45,939 nucleotides of DNA from Nemertoderma westbladi (Eukaryota; Xenacoelomorpha; Nemertodermatida; Nemertodermatidae): contig JAUCBJ010008010.1 of NCBI GenBank assembly GCA_032718475.1, forward strand, positions 1-45,939, written 5' to 3'. The notes below the pieces were generated by a model that did no database searches, had not been told where the DNA came from, and saw nothing but the letters and a program-made list of their open reading frames with translations. The translations under genes and the position numbers were made by a program. Below, one piece after another: positions 20,671 through 29,856 of this stretch (the first letter of the stretch is position 1; the number at the start of each line of letters is the position of its first letter).

Positions 20671-23652
20671 CTAACTCTGCTTTAAGGTGCTCCTTCTAGA
20701 AGACAGCATTTGCCTACCGCTCTCCTGTAGGTTTTTCTGTCCTTCGCACCTATCTTTCCACCTATCCGCACTTCTACCGATCGGACTCTTCCGTCCTCGT
20801 CGGAGTAGGTGCCTACAACTCTCGCCAACCGCCACTGGTTGTTGATGATAGTATATGATCCCCTCGCACTTCGCAAGTACTGTCCGTAAGACGTCTTCAG
20901 TGACCATGTGGGTGTTCATCAGCTTCGTCATTAGACGTTTTGAACTGCCCACGAGTCTCTCGACGCATCCTAATGTATGTGGTGCATACGGCGTCCTTCT
21001 CTCCCACTTCACTTGTCGTCTTCTCATGGCCGCCCTGACTTCTTCTCCCTCCAAGATGTCTAAGGCCTCTGCCATCTCACTCTCTGCGCCCACAAAGTTG
21101 GTGCCGTTGTCGCTATATATCACTGCGATCGTCCCACCCTTGCGGTCCCTAAACCTCTCTAAGGCGTTAATGAACGCTGATGCGGTTGCATCTTGGGCGA
21201 GTTCTATCCCCACCGCCCGCGTATTGTTGCATACGAAGATAATGCCGTAACGTTTCTCCGTGTGTCGCATCACTTTGATCTTTATCGGCCCGAACATGTC
21301 CACACCGCAATGCGTAAATGGCGGGTCGTGCTGTCTTACCCTACTCGCCGGTAGTGGCGCCATCTCCTGTACGGCTCGCTCCTTCTTCGCTCGTCGGCAG
21401 GTCTGGCACTGCCCCACTACCGCTTTCACCTTTTTCCTTAATTGTTTGACCCAATAGGTCCTTCTCATCTCTGTGAGGGTTCGGTTGGTGCCCCCATGCA
21501 GTATCGATTTGTGGGAGTCCCATATGATCTGGTGGACTATAGGCGATCCTGTGGGAATGATGATGGGTTTCGGTGGCACGACTATACTGTTGTTATATCC
21601 CACCCTAGAATTCATTACTAGGATCCCATCCTCGTTGAGTTGTGGCGACAGCGTGATCAACTCGCTATCCCGTCGGAGGTGCTGTTGGTTACCGACACGT
21701 TCCACCTCGTCGCCGTAGTTCTTGCGTTGTTCATAGCGGATCACTGCCATGGCCGCTCCTTCCAGATCTATGGTTGTCCTGGTCTTCTTGTCCTTGCCGA
21801 CTCCCGCAAGGAAATTCCCAAAGGCTCTCCAGTACGCCACTAGTTTCTTGGTCTTATACCAACTAGAACTGTAGCTGAGGAGTTTATCCGTCGGGTTATC
21901 GCACAGTTCCCTTCCTGGTTGCACGTCCCTAATCTCCCTCACCATCTGGGAGTATATCTCTTCTCCCTCTGAATCTCCCTCTCCTTCTGATACTGGTTCC
22001 GAGCCCGGGTCCACCTTCTTCATCGGCGGCCAGGCCTCTCTATCGCTCAGAAATTGTGGCCCATGTTGCCACAATACTTCCTTCTTCAGGAAAGTGTGGC
22101 GTTCCACGCCCCTCGACAGCAAGTCCGCTGGGTTCTCATCTGTTGGGCAGTAGTGCCACCTTTCCAGTTCTGTGCTCGCCCTTATTTCGTCCACTCTATT
22201 CGCGACGAATATCGGGTATCTCGTCTTTTCGTTGTGTAGCCAACCAAGCACTACCATGGAGTCCGTCCAGTAGTGTGTCTCCACTATGTTGGGAATTGTA
22301 TCCACTAGGTAGGCTGTGGCTCTAACTCCTAGTCTCGCAGCTGTCAATTCTAACTTGGGAACAGATGCTGAATCTGGCGGCGTTGACTTAGCTTTGCTAA
22401 AGGCTAGTCTGGGCTTGTGAGGCCCCTCTCGTTGTACTAAATAGAGTGCCGCTCCGTATGCCTCTAACGACGCATCGGAGAACATATGTAAGTCCAGATC
22501 CGTCATGTTCCCGTCCGGAAAATACACTCGCGGCATGTTGTATGTTCCCATCCTTTCCAAGTCTCCTGTCCATTTGCTCCACTGTTTCTTGATGTCCTCT
22601 GGTACTTCTACATCCCACTCATCCTTCAATTTATATACTCTCTTGAGTATCTGTTTCCCCGTGACTAGTAGTGGGGATGCTAGGCCTAGGGGATCGTATA
22701 TCCTTGCTATATACGATACATAACCCCTCTTCGTATGGGTGTCTGCGCCCTCCTGGCTCAGCTGATACTTCAGTTCGTCTGTTTTCCTATCCCACACGAT
22801 TCCCAATGCCTTCTGCTGGGATTCCGTTCTCTTAATCGCCATGTCCTGTCCTCTGGCTGTTGTAGGGTTGTCCATGGTCGATTCTGGTTTCTTGTCTTCT
22901 ATTTCCTTGATGAATTCTTCTGAACTGGATTGGAATTTGGTCAGGTTGAAGCCGGATCCTTTCAGGATGTCGCGAACCTCGCGCCCTGTTTCCAGTATCT
23001 CCTCAACCGTATTTCCAGACTCCATACCGTCGTCTACGTAGAAGCCGCGTCTGATCATATCGACGGCCCTACTGCTGTATCTATCTTCCTTCCCCTTTAC
23101 CGTGTCTCTCACTGCCATAGTCGTCGTAAATGAGGACGACTTGGCCCCCATATTTTGTACTACCATCTTATACACTGGTATTACCGGCGGTTCTTCTTCG
23201 CCGTTATACCATAAGAAGCGTTGACTATCGCTATCTTCCTCTGTTACTCGGACTTGGTTGAACATGCCTTCTATGTCACACGTGAAGGCGTGTTTCCCAT
23301 TCCTAAATCTAAGTAGTACTTCTATGCCCGAATTGTATATGTTTGGGCCCTCTAGTAGGTAATCGTTTAAGCACTTTCCGTCGGTCTTTGCCGATGCATC
23401 GACTACCATCCTAAGTTTACCTTTCTTCGGGTCTAAAGCTACGTGGAGTGGCAGGTAGTATGTCCTGTCCGTGTTCGGTTCGTCGACCGGTAACTCCACG
23501 GCCCATCCCTTCTCGACGTACTTCTTGATCGTTTTGTGAATGTACTCGTTCTTCTCGGGGCTCCGTTGTAGTGTTTGTTTCAGCTTGCGGAGTCTCGTGA
23601 GTACCGTCCCTCTATTATCGGGTAGCGGTATCTTCGGTAGTTTCCATACCAT
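20671..23652 (-). CDS. pol: BEL/Pao Pol: reverse transcriptase, RNase H, integrase
   Basis: 993 codons. The RT starts at once (residues ~5-300), with VVDASAK, TCDIEGMFNQV, an MGAKSS block and the diagnostic FYVDD (~203-206). RNase H follows with FSDAS (~390) and TDSMVVLGWL. The integrase has an HHCC zinc-binding domain (~705-755) and a catalytic core with GVDMFG, YSDNGTNF and CVERLVGS, about 49 residues between the last Asp and the Glu, as in BEL/Pao. The start ATG lies two bases after the Gag-protease TAG (TAG-GA-ATG). The Pol frame is also open about 97 nt upstream, so either reinitiation or a -1 shift could link them. The C-terminal domain is broken. After about residue 930 the family-like WRLARVV...CCLLEG sequence is in another frame (20876-20682), and the block expected before it is missing. 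Confidence 0.92.
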   Translation of the reverse strand: MVWKLPKIPLPDNRGTVLTRLRKLKQTLQRSPEKNEYIHKTIKKYVEKGWAVELPVDEPNTDRTYYLPLHVALDPKKGKLRMVVDASAKTDGKCLNDYLLEGPNIYNSGIEVLLRFRNGKHAFTCDIEGMFNQVRVTEEDSDSQRFLWYNGEEEPPVIPVYKMVVQNMGAKSSSFTTTMAVRDTVKGKEDRYSSRAVDMIRRGFYVDDGMESGNTVEEILETGREVRDILKGSGFNLTKFQSSSEEFIKEIEDKKPESTMDNPTTARGQDMAIKRTESQQKALGIVWDRKTDELKYQLSQEGADTHTKRGYVSYIARIYDPLGLASPLLVTGKQILKRVYKLKDEWDVEVPEDIKKQWSKWTGDLERMGTYNMPRVYFPDGNMTDLDLHMFSDASLEAYGAALYLVQREGPHKPRLAFSKAKSTPPDSASVPKLELTAARLGVRATAYLVDTIPNIVETHYWTDSMVVLGWLHNEKTRYPIFVANRVDEIRASTELERWHYCPTDENPADLLSRGVERHTFLKKEVLWQHGPQFLSDREAWPPMKKVDPGSEPVSEGEGDSEGEEIYSQMVREIRDVQPGRELCDNPTDKLLSYSSSWYKTKKLVAYWRAFGNFLAGVGKDKKTRTTIDLEGAAMAVIRYEQRKNYGDEVERVGNQQHLRRDSELITLSPQLNEDGILVMNSRVGYNNSIVVPPKPIIIPTGSPIVHQIIWDSHKSILHGGTNRTLTEMRRTYWVKQLRKKVKAVVGQCQTCRRAKKERAVQEMAPLPASRVRQHDPPFTHCGVDMFGPIKIKVMRHTEKRYGIIFVCNNTRAVGIELAQDATASAFINALERFRDRKGGTIAVIYSDNGTNFVGAESEMAEALDILEGEEVRAAMRRRQVKWERRTPYAPHTLGCVERLVGSSKRLMTKLMNTHMVTEDVLRTVLAKCEGIIYYHQQPVAVGESCRHLLRRGRKSPIGRSADRWKDRCEGQKNLQESGRQMLSSRRSTLKQS
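20682..20876 (-). pseudogene. Out-of-frame remnant of the integrase C-terminal domain
   Basis: In a different frame from Pol, this stretch reads WRLARVVGTYSDEDGRVRSV and later KCCLLEG, the normal ending of BEL/Pao integrase (DUF5641-like). The Pol ORF instead continues in the wrong frame to an unrelated tail. Roughly 100 or more residues normally found between the core and this motif are absent, so an internal deletion is the simplest cause. The duplicated copy at 18383-18577 has the same lesion, which therefore predates the duplication. Confidence 0.75.
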
Positions 23653-23654
23653 TC

Positions 23655-25714
23655 CTATTGTATTATTGTACTTTGTAGAGCCTGCTTGTCTTCTACCGAG
23701 GTCCCGACCCCGGTCTCTTTCAGTCCCTCGAAGTCTTGTCTGAGCAGTCTTTTAAGCTGCTCCTCTGCTCCCTCGTCACCCATTTCCTGCATTGTTCCCG
23801 CGAACATGCATCCTGATGTCTCCGACATCCTGAATGGTATCTTGCTCTTAATTGGACCACTCAGCGTCCACCCGAATGGCGTTAATATGGCCACCGGGTC
23901 GCTCTGCTTGTCTTCGCCGAAGACCGTTTGCATTCTCTCGTGGGCCGTTGGGCAGTCCATGCCTACTATGATGGATACCTTCCTAACGTCCACGTCTGGG
24001 ATTGAGAAGTCAATGTTGTCCAGGAATTTGTATTGCTCGACCTCGATGTTGGTTGGCCGCCTGGCATTGATGTTAATTGACTCTATTACTTGGATGGGGT
24101 CGATGGTTGCCCCATAATCGCATCCTGGTGCCACTGCTGCAATTGCGCACCGTCCTGTCCTCATCTCTAGGATCTCGTCTTTGCTAGAGATGGTTGTCAC
24201 CGCCATCCTGCTTGGCCTCGTTCTCAACCCTATTTCTTCGGCTACCCATTCCTCAACTAATGTGAAGGCAGCTCCACTATCAACCAGCATTAGTGTTGTT
24301 ACTGATCGATTGCCTTCCCCGATCACTCGTACTGGTACTACTCCAAGTAGCACTGTTCCTCTCTTCTTCGCCCCTACTGTGCTCGTCGCCATCGTTTGGC
24401 CTCTCCTTTGGCCAAACTTGACCGGCTTCTCTTGGCACTCCCTAGCCTTATGTCCACTCTTCACGCACCGCGAGCAGATTTTATTGCTCGACGCGTAATC
24501 TATCTGGTCTTGCCTCGGTAGCGCCTGCCAGTACCTGCAGTTCATGGTTTTATGAAGCGCATTTGCGTGTAGCTGGCATTTGCTCTTTGGGTCATAGCCC
24601 TCTTTATACAATGCATTGCGTATCGCAGTTATGTTCGTACCAAAGTCCCTACTATTCTTATTGACTGGGTTTGGCCTACTGGACGTACTGGGGTTATGTT
24701 TATTCATGTTGTTATTGTTTCCCTGTCCGTCCCTTGATGTTGTCTTATCTTCGTTTGTCTGTGGACTTGCAGTCCCCTGCGTCGCTGCATACGGCAACGA
24801 TTGCCTGAGTCTCGGTAATGCGTTCGATGTGTTGTGCTCTGGCTTTGGTCTATGGTAGTCTGTCTTTGGTCCCTTTCCCAGGCTGTCTTCGCTATAGACT
24901 GGGTCAGTTATTAGTTCAGCCTCGTAATTTAAGAAGTTTGACATTTCTTCTAAACCTGGTTCCGCACCCTTCTTGTCCCGGGTGGAGAAAGCGATCTTCC
25001 TCCATTTGTTGCGCAGCCAGCTCGGTAGTGCCTGCGCTATCGTGGTGATGTTATTGGACGCGTTGAGTTCGTATGGCGCGTCTAGCGTCTTCAGCACGAT
25101 CAGCGCCTTCTCGACTTTGTTAGCAAACGTCTTAATGCTAACGGGATTATCCTGTAGGCCACCCGATGTTATGCCTCTCAGCGTTTGCCTGATGATCTTG
25201 GCCGGGTGTCCGTATTCCCTATCCAGTGCCCGCCATGCTGTCGTGAAGCCGCCCTCTATTCCCTGATATTGCCTCACGATGTCGTATGCTGGGCCTCCCG
25301 TGTACACTTGTAGATACTTTAGGCACTCCGCCTGCGTCAAGTTTTTTGTTAGTATTTCGTTACTATACATTCGCCGAAACTGTAAGTATTCTTCCGGCCT
25401 GCTCCCATCGAATTTGAACGGTTCCACGGGTGGTAATTCGATCCTCGTTTTCAACGCATCGATCAACGTGGCCATCCCCATTGCCTGCGCTTCTAATGGA
25501 TTCGACGGGTGCTGTATAGTTTCCCCTGTCTGGTGCGGTTCGTCCGTCCTATTTCTTGATCTTCTCTGATTCGGATATGTAATCGGGGGTAGCGGCCCCC
25601 TCCATATGTCTGTATCACACGACCTGTTTTCATCTAGGGGTCTCGTCGTTCTTGTTCCTGTCGGGGTATATTGTTGATATTGTGATGGGGGAATGTCACC
25701 CTGTCCCCCCCCCC
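23655..25714 (-). CDS. gag-pro: Gag core and aspartic protease
   Basis: Core of the capsid/protease polyprotein. From the internal ATG at 25481 it is 608 codons, but the frame is open further upstream to the C10 tract at 25705-25714. Residues ~15-190 (EPFKFDGSRPEEYLQFRRMY and on) match the DUF1759-type Gag of Pao elements. Residues ~200-290 are low complexity. At ~300-350 lies a C...H...C block followed by a CX2CX4HX4C knuckle (CSRCVKSGHKAREC). The protease has LMLVDSGAAFTLV with the catalytic DSG at ~398 and a later IVGMDCP motif (DUF1758-like). It ends in TAG at 23655-23657. The frame is the same as that of the far N-terminal Gag segment (29021-26574). Confidence 0.9.
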
Positions 25715-26574
25715 ACCGGTATGTCTGGTACTGGGGTTGATGTTAATATGTTGGGGCCCATACACCTATCCGCAATAATTCCCCCTTCCCCTGGGTATAT
25801 GTTATGTCCCTGCATGCTGTAGTCATACTGCTGTGCTGGTACCGGTATAGGCCTATCAGCTTCTGGCCTACTCGCCGGTATGTATTCCGCGACTTCCGGG
25901 TTTAATCCCGTTGTCCGCGCTATCCTATCGCCTACATTGCCTCTCTCAGTATGGCCTACGGTATGTGCAGTAAGACCTACAGTATGCCCTACAGTCTGCA
26001 TGTGTTGCTCGGGATCGAAGTTTATTCTTCTCGAATAACCCTCCCCGCGGCTACCGTATTCTCGATCGGTAGGTATATTCCGTCGGAAAGTTTCTCTTCG
26101 ATCCCCCTCTCCACTGTTTTCATCTTCGTACCGGTACATCGCGTACCCCTCTCTCGGCGTGTAATGCGTCTCACCGGATCGCATCCCTCCGGGGCGACGG
26201 CAATCTCCCGGAGTCCGACCCCACTGACTCTCCGTTCTCATCTCGACTACCGACGGCTCGCTGTCCGTCCTCGCTCTTCTATCGTTTGCGGCGATACTTC
26301 TACTACTGTCTTCCTCTCTTCTCCTATCAGTGGAATATTCCCGCTCACGAGATCTCTCGTCGACCTCCCGGTTAAACCCCACTGTTCTTCTTTCCTCCTC
26401 TGATCGGGCTCGACGCTCCGTCTGCCCTCCCGCGACGTCAACCTGTCTTTCTCTGCTCGATCGCACGTCGCGGGGGATACTCGCAATCCCCCTATTACTT
26501 TCCGTCGCCGGTTGTTGCGGTTTACCTTGTTCGGCCCTCGCATTGTCCGCTGACGGTTGTGGGACACTCTCTGC
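25696..26574 (-). pseudogene. Middle part of Gag, displaced frame between two poly-C tracts
   Basis: Open from the C20 tract (26574-26593) to a stop just past the C10 tract (25705-25714), in a frame one step away from both neighbours. It is rich in Arg, Glu and Ser with many charged repeats and a TVGHTVG repeat, and looks disordered. Both frame changes fall exactly on homopolymers. Two compensating length changes, or sequencing errors, in the C runs would therefore explain them. It has no ATG of its own near the start. Confidence 0.75.
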
Positions 26575-29021
26575 CCCCCCCCCCCCCCCCCCCTCTCGCC
26601 GCTAACTCTCTGTTGTGGGGCCCTTGTAGCCCGCCCCCACCCGCTACATTCTACTTCGCTACCTCTCGCCCCGCCACTATATATCTCTCTAGTCGACACA
26701 TCAACCCTACCACAGTCGGGTCTGTTCACCCCCGCCTCTCCCTCTGCTATTGCGTGGCCTTCCAGGCCCTCTACTCCCTGCCTACCAACTACGCGGCCTA
26801 CCAGGCCCTCTGCTCCCTGTCTACCAACTACGTGGCCTACCAGGCCCTCTGCTCCCTGTCTACTAACTACGTGGCCTACCAGGCCCTCTGCTCCCTGTCT
26901 ACTAACTACGTGGCCCACCAGGCCCTCTGCTCCCTGGTTACGTAGGCCCGACGTGTTTACATTAATAGCACCCATATTGGAAACGGAATTAATTTGCTCA
27001 TTTGAAACAAAATCATTTGTATTATTCTGCGCGACTACGTTATCTGAATTATTTTGTAAATTCGGGCTAAGATCATTATTTGAATTATTCGAATTATTCT
27101 GTGTAATTGCGTTATTTAAGTTATTTTGTAGGTCCGAATTCGAGTTATTATTTTGATTGTTTGAATTATTTTGCGTAACTACATCAATATTAGGATTATT
27201 TTCTATATTAACACTGGGATTGTTCTGATTTAAATTTAAATTACTACCACCAGGCAAAGTATTTCCTGTAATAAAGGTTTGATTAGCGTTATCCCATACG
27301 GTACTATTAATATCAACAACGTCTACTGTACCATTATTATTACCCCCCCCGCCCGTACGGTCGCACCAGTTCTGGGTCTGTCGTGCGGTCCCTGTCAGTG
27401 GAGTATTAATAAATATATCTACGGCCCTCGGCTCCTCAAAAATACTCGAGCCGGCCCCGGTTTCAGACGGCGGTCCCACTCGCACGTATTCCAACTCGTG
27501 CTCCCCTCTAATTATATTTCCCGCAAACTCACTCTGCCGTTTCTCTAATTCCTTGCGCTCCTTTTCACTCTCTGCCACTTTCCCCTCACGCTCCTGGGTG
27601 TCCTTGATGGCCGAGTCTGCGGCACTCTTAATGCTCTCCCTTCGTCTCGCCTCACGCTCTTTGCGTTCCTTTTCCTTTCTCGTCTCATATTCCTTGCGTT
27701 CCTTTTCCCTTTTTGCCTCACGTTCCTTGCGTTCCTCTTCCCCTTTTGCCTCACGTTCCTTGCGTTCCTCTTCCCCTTTTGCCTCACGTTCCTTGCGTTC
27801 CTCTTCCCCTTTTGCCTCACGTTCCTTGCGTTCCTCTTCCCCTTTTACCTCACGTTCCTTGCGTTCCTCGTCCTCCCTTGCCTCACGCTCTCTGCGTTCC
27901 CTTTCCTCTCTCGCTTCACGCTCCCTACACTCCCTTTCCTCTATCTCATCATACTCCCTTAGGCTTTTCAAAGCCCTTTCGGCCCTTTCTCCGGTTTCTC
28001 TAAGCAATACCGTTTCCCTCTCTAACCGCACTCTTCCCTCCTCTAGCCGTTCCTTCATTTCTCTCTGACCTTGCTCTGCCATGCTGAGACGGTATGCGGC
28101 TCCTATTTTCCTCACCGCTCTTTCTTTCGCGGAGGATGTAGCAGACTTATCGGTTATGACGGACTTCCCCCGCCTTCCCGACCTACTAACTTTCTCCCAC
28201 TTCCCGGAGCTTTCTCCGACCGACGAGGCCGAATCCTCGGTGTTAACCTCGGATTCGCCCCCTTTGAGTCCCCTCCAACCCACCGGTTTTACTCCCCGGG
28301 CATCGATTAAGTATGGCCCTATGTACACTGACGCTATGCTAGGTCCCATACTCCCACACTCCCATAGTTCAAACAGTTCGCCTGCAATTCCCTTTGCTCT
28401 CTCCCCGGCTAGTTCTCTCTGCCCAAAACGTATCAGGTAATTTAAGTGTCTATCCGACTCACCTAGTCGCTTTCTCAGTCTCACCTCGTCCACCTTCGCC
28501 CCTTCCTTCTTGGCGTCGTTTATCAGCTTCCGGGTCGCGTTGTAGGCCCGTCGAAGTCGGTCAGAAACCCCGACGTCCTCGTCGCCGACCTCTCCTCCGT
28601 CCCTCCGGGTTCGACGTCGTACCGGCGGCTCCACCGTCGCCGTTCCGGTGGGCCGTCCGTCGCCCTCGGCCTGTAGCTGGCCGGCGACATCGGTACCGAT
28701 CTTTCCTCCGTCTCTTCGCGTCCGGCGTCGCACCGTCGGCCCCACCGGTTCGGTGGGCCGCTCGTCGCCCTCGGCCGGTAGCTGGCCGGCGACATCGGCG
28801 CGCCGTCCTCCGTCCCGTGTCGACTCATCTCCTTCTCCCTCCGTCTCGCTCTCTCTCTCTCTTGGCTCGACTTCGGGTTCCAGGCCCTCCTCGTCCTGTG
28901 CTTCCGGTTCGCCCGTTATCGATGGCTCCGGCGTCGTGGGCCTGTATCGTTTGGTCGCGGCCTCGCGGATCGTTAGGTCTTCGTCCGGGGTCCGCGTCGG
29001 TGTCTCGCCCGATTCACTCAT
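26247..29021 (-). CDS. gag: N-terminal extension of Gag
   Basis: Starts at ATG 29021, about 80 nt inside the 5' LTR, and runs 924 codons. The part after the C20 tract (below 26574) is the wrong frame. Regions in order: an acidic/Arg-rich head with a duplicated VAGQL...RRRTRRDGG unit (~70-150); a globular-looking segment (~155-260); a long charged coiled coil (~310-520) with four near-perfect GEEERKEREAK repeats; an Asn-rich stretch of QNN/NSN (~590-690); and five QGAEGLVGHVV-type 13-residue repeats (~715-780). Together with the next two segments it implies a Gag polyprotein near 1,790 residues, far longer than is usual. Coiled coil and Asn-rich parts suggest self-assembly. That is inference. 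Confidence 0.8.
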   Translation of the reverse strand: MSESGETPTRTPDEDLTIREAATKRYRPTTPEPSITGEPEAQDEEGLEPEVEPRERESETEGEGDESTRDGGRRADVAGQLPAEGDERPTEPVGPTVRRRTRRDGGKIGTDVAGQLQAEGDGRPTGTATVEPPVRRRTRRDGGEVGDEDVGVSDRLRRAYNATRKLINDAKKEGAKVDEVRLRKRLGESDRHLNYLIRFGQRELAGERAKGIAGELFELWECGSMGPSIASVYIGPYLIDARGVKPVGWRGLKGGESEVNTEDSASSVGESSGKWEKVSRSGRRGKSVITDKSATSSAKERAVRKIGAAYRLSMAEQGQREMKERLEEGRVRLERETVLLRETGERAERALKSLREYDEIEERECREREAREERERREREAREDEERKEREVKGEEERKEREAKGEEERKEREAKGEEERKEREAKGEEERKEREAKREKERKEYETRKEKERKEREARRRESIKSAADSAIKDTQEREGKVAESEKERKELEKRQSEFAGNIIRGEHELEYVRVGPPSETGAGSSIFEEPRAVDIFINTPLTGTARQTQNWCDRTGGGGNNNGTVDVVDINSTVWDNANQTFITGNTLPGGSNLNLNQNNPSVNIENNPNIDVVTQNNSNNQNNNSNSDLQNNLNNAITQNNSNNSNNDLSPNLQNNSDNVVAQNNTNDFVSNEQINSVSNMGAINVNTSGLRNQGAEGLVGHVVSRQGAEGLVGHVVSRQGAEGLVGHVVGRQGAEGLVGRVVGRQGVEGLEGHAIAEGEAGVNRPDCGRVDVSTREIYSGGARGSEVECSGWGRATRAPQQRVSGERGGGGGGQRVSHNRQRTMRGPNKVNRNNRRRKVIGGLRVSPATCDRAEKDRLTSREGRRSVEPDQRRKEEQWGLTGRSTRDLVSGNIPLIGEERKTVVEVSPQTIEERGRTASRR
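26745..26940. repeat. Coding minisatellite of 39 bp in Gag
   Basis: Five tandem 39-bp units (CTACGTGGCCTACCAGGCCC core on the + strand) encode the QGAEGLVGHVV repeats. The in-frame unit length suggests selection or at least tolerance of copy-number change. Confidence 0.8.
27545..27850. repeat. Coding minisatellite in the Gag coiled coil
   Basis: Four or more tandem ~33-bp units (CACGTTCCTTGCGTTCCTCT on the + strand and on) encode the GEEERKEREAK repeats. The unit length is a multiple of three, so the frame is kept. Confidence 0.8.
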
Positions 29022-29099
29022 CTCGTTTGTGGCTGATGATTCGGCTAGCTAGGTTGCAGTTCTTAGAGTTTAACTAGGGCGGCAGCTCGGTTTAGTTAC
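29022..29099 (-). other. 5' leader of the element, primer-binding region
   Basis: Sequence between the 5' LTR and Gag. The sense strand directly after the LTR reads GTAACTAAACCGAGC. No TGG, which would pair with a tRNA 3' CCA, is present at the LTR edge, so the primer cannot be named. Confidence 0.5.
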
Positions 29100-29637
29100 T
29101 GTGACGGGATCCAGGAGGGATCCCGATTTATCCGATGTGGTATTTAGTCCACGCGTCCCCGCCGTGTATGAGAGTGAAATAAAGATAACTGAGTTCTGAA
29201 GTTCGGTGTATAATAATAGGTTATAGGATATAGATATATTGTGAATTATACGGTAGGCGGGATACGGTAACTAAAGTCCCGTGATCCCCTAACTAAACTA
29301 ACTGGCTGTACCCTACGCTAGCACTGCTGCACTGAGATAACTGAATCACTGATTAATAGGTTATTGGTTATATTGCACGGTGGCCTTACTGCTACTCAAT
29401 CGATGCCATTCCCCCCTCTGATTGGTTAATACCCTTGTTGGCGCCCCGTGGAGTATTCCCGTTCACTCCACCTGTTCTCCTTGGGTTAGGGGTTTGGCCC
29501 CTGACCCTCTATTGTGTGCTTCCTTCCCACTCTTATTGGGATGGCACGAGTTGGTTAATTGCCCAATCTCGTGGCTCCCAATATTGCTTATCGGCTAATA
29601 ACTTTATGGGGTGTTGGCGGGATTGAATAAGCTAACA
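29100..29637 (-). repeat. 5' LTR of the BEL/Pao element
   Basis: 538 bp, nearly identical to 13501-14039, with TG...CA ends. It is followed on the + strand by the target duplication TCCGT (29638-29642). Confidence 0.93.
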
Positions 29638-29642
29638 TCCGT

Positions 29643-29856
29643 ACTCGAAAAAACTACTTATACATGTTATACCCCGTTACCGTTTGATACCGGTAGTCAC
29701 AATGATAGCGAAAACAACGACCCGTTTTTAGCACAAAGGATCGGACGGCCAAGAGGTTCGTCCAATAAAGGGTATATACGGATTCGTACATTCTCAGACG
29801 TTGACAATTTGGTTAGAAAATCCCGCCTCTGTAATCTGCCCCTTTCCCTCAATTAG
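29643..29856 (+). pseudogene. Host ORF, 3' part, cut by the retrotransposon
   Basis: Continues the frame of 13415-13500 after the target duplication, to TAG at 29854-29856. It contains an AT-hook-like RIGRPRG followed by SSNKG, which hints at DNA or RNA binding but is short. The last ~15 codons coincide with the first unit of the 68-bp tandem array. The true exon may therefore end earlier, for instance at a GGTTAG donor-like site near 29811, and the final codons may be intron. The gene is not recognised. Confidence 0.5.

Larger units (their letters stand above)
19324..21619. repeat. Tandem duplication inside the element, right copy
   Basis: Second copy of the 2296-bp unit. This copy is continuous with the complete Pol ORF on its right, whereas the left copy is continuous with the complete extra ORF. 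The ancestral element probably had one unit. Confidence 0.9.
13496..29642 (-). mobile_element. Complete BEL/Pao LTR retrotransposon, about 16.1 kb
   Basis: Bounded by direct LTRs (13501-14039 and 29100-29637) that start TG and end CA, and by a perfect 5-bp target duplication TCCGT (13496-13500, 29638-29642). Transcription is on the - strand. The order is a long Gag, aspartic protease, RT (YVDD), RNase H and integrase, then a spacer and an extra 844-aa ORF. DUF1759-like Gag, a DUF1758-like protease, YVDD and an integrase with about 49 residues between the last Asp and Glu together place it in BEL/Pao. Removing the internal 2.3-kb duplication leaves about 13.8 kb, still well above the usual 5-9 kb. 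The two LTRs differ by about three changes, so insertion was recent, but several lesions make this copy non-autonomous. Confidence 0.93.

Noticed and set aside
27553-28068. 171-codon plus-strand frame rich in RSLRSSSPFAS
   Set aside because: Shadow of the Gag coiled-coil minisatellite on the other strand.
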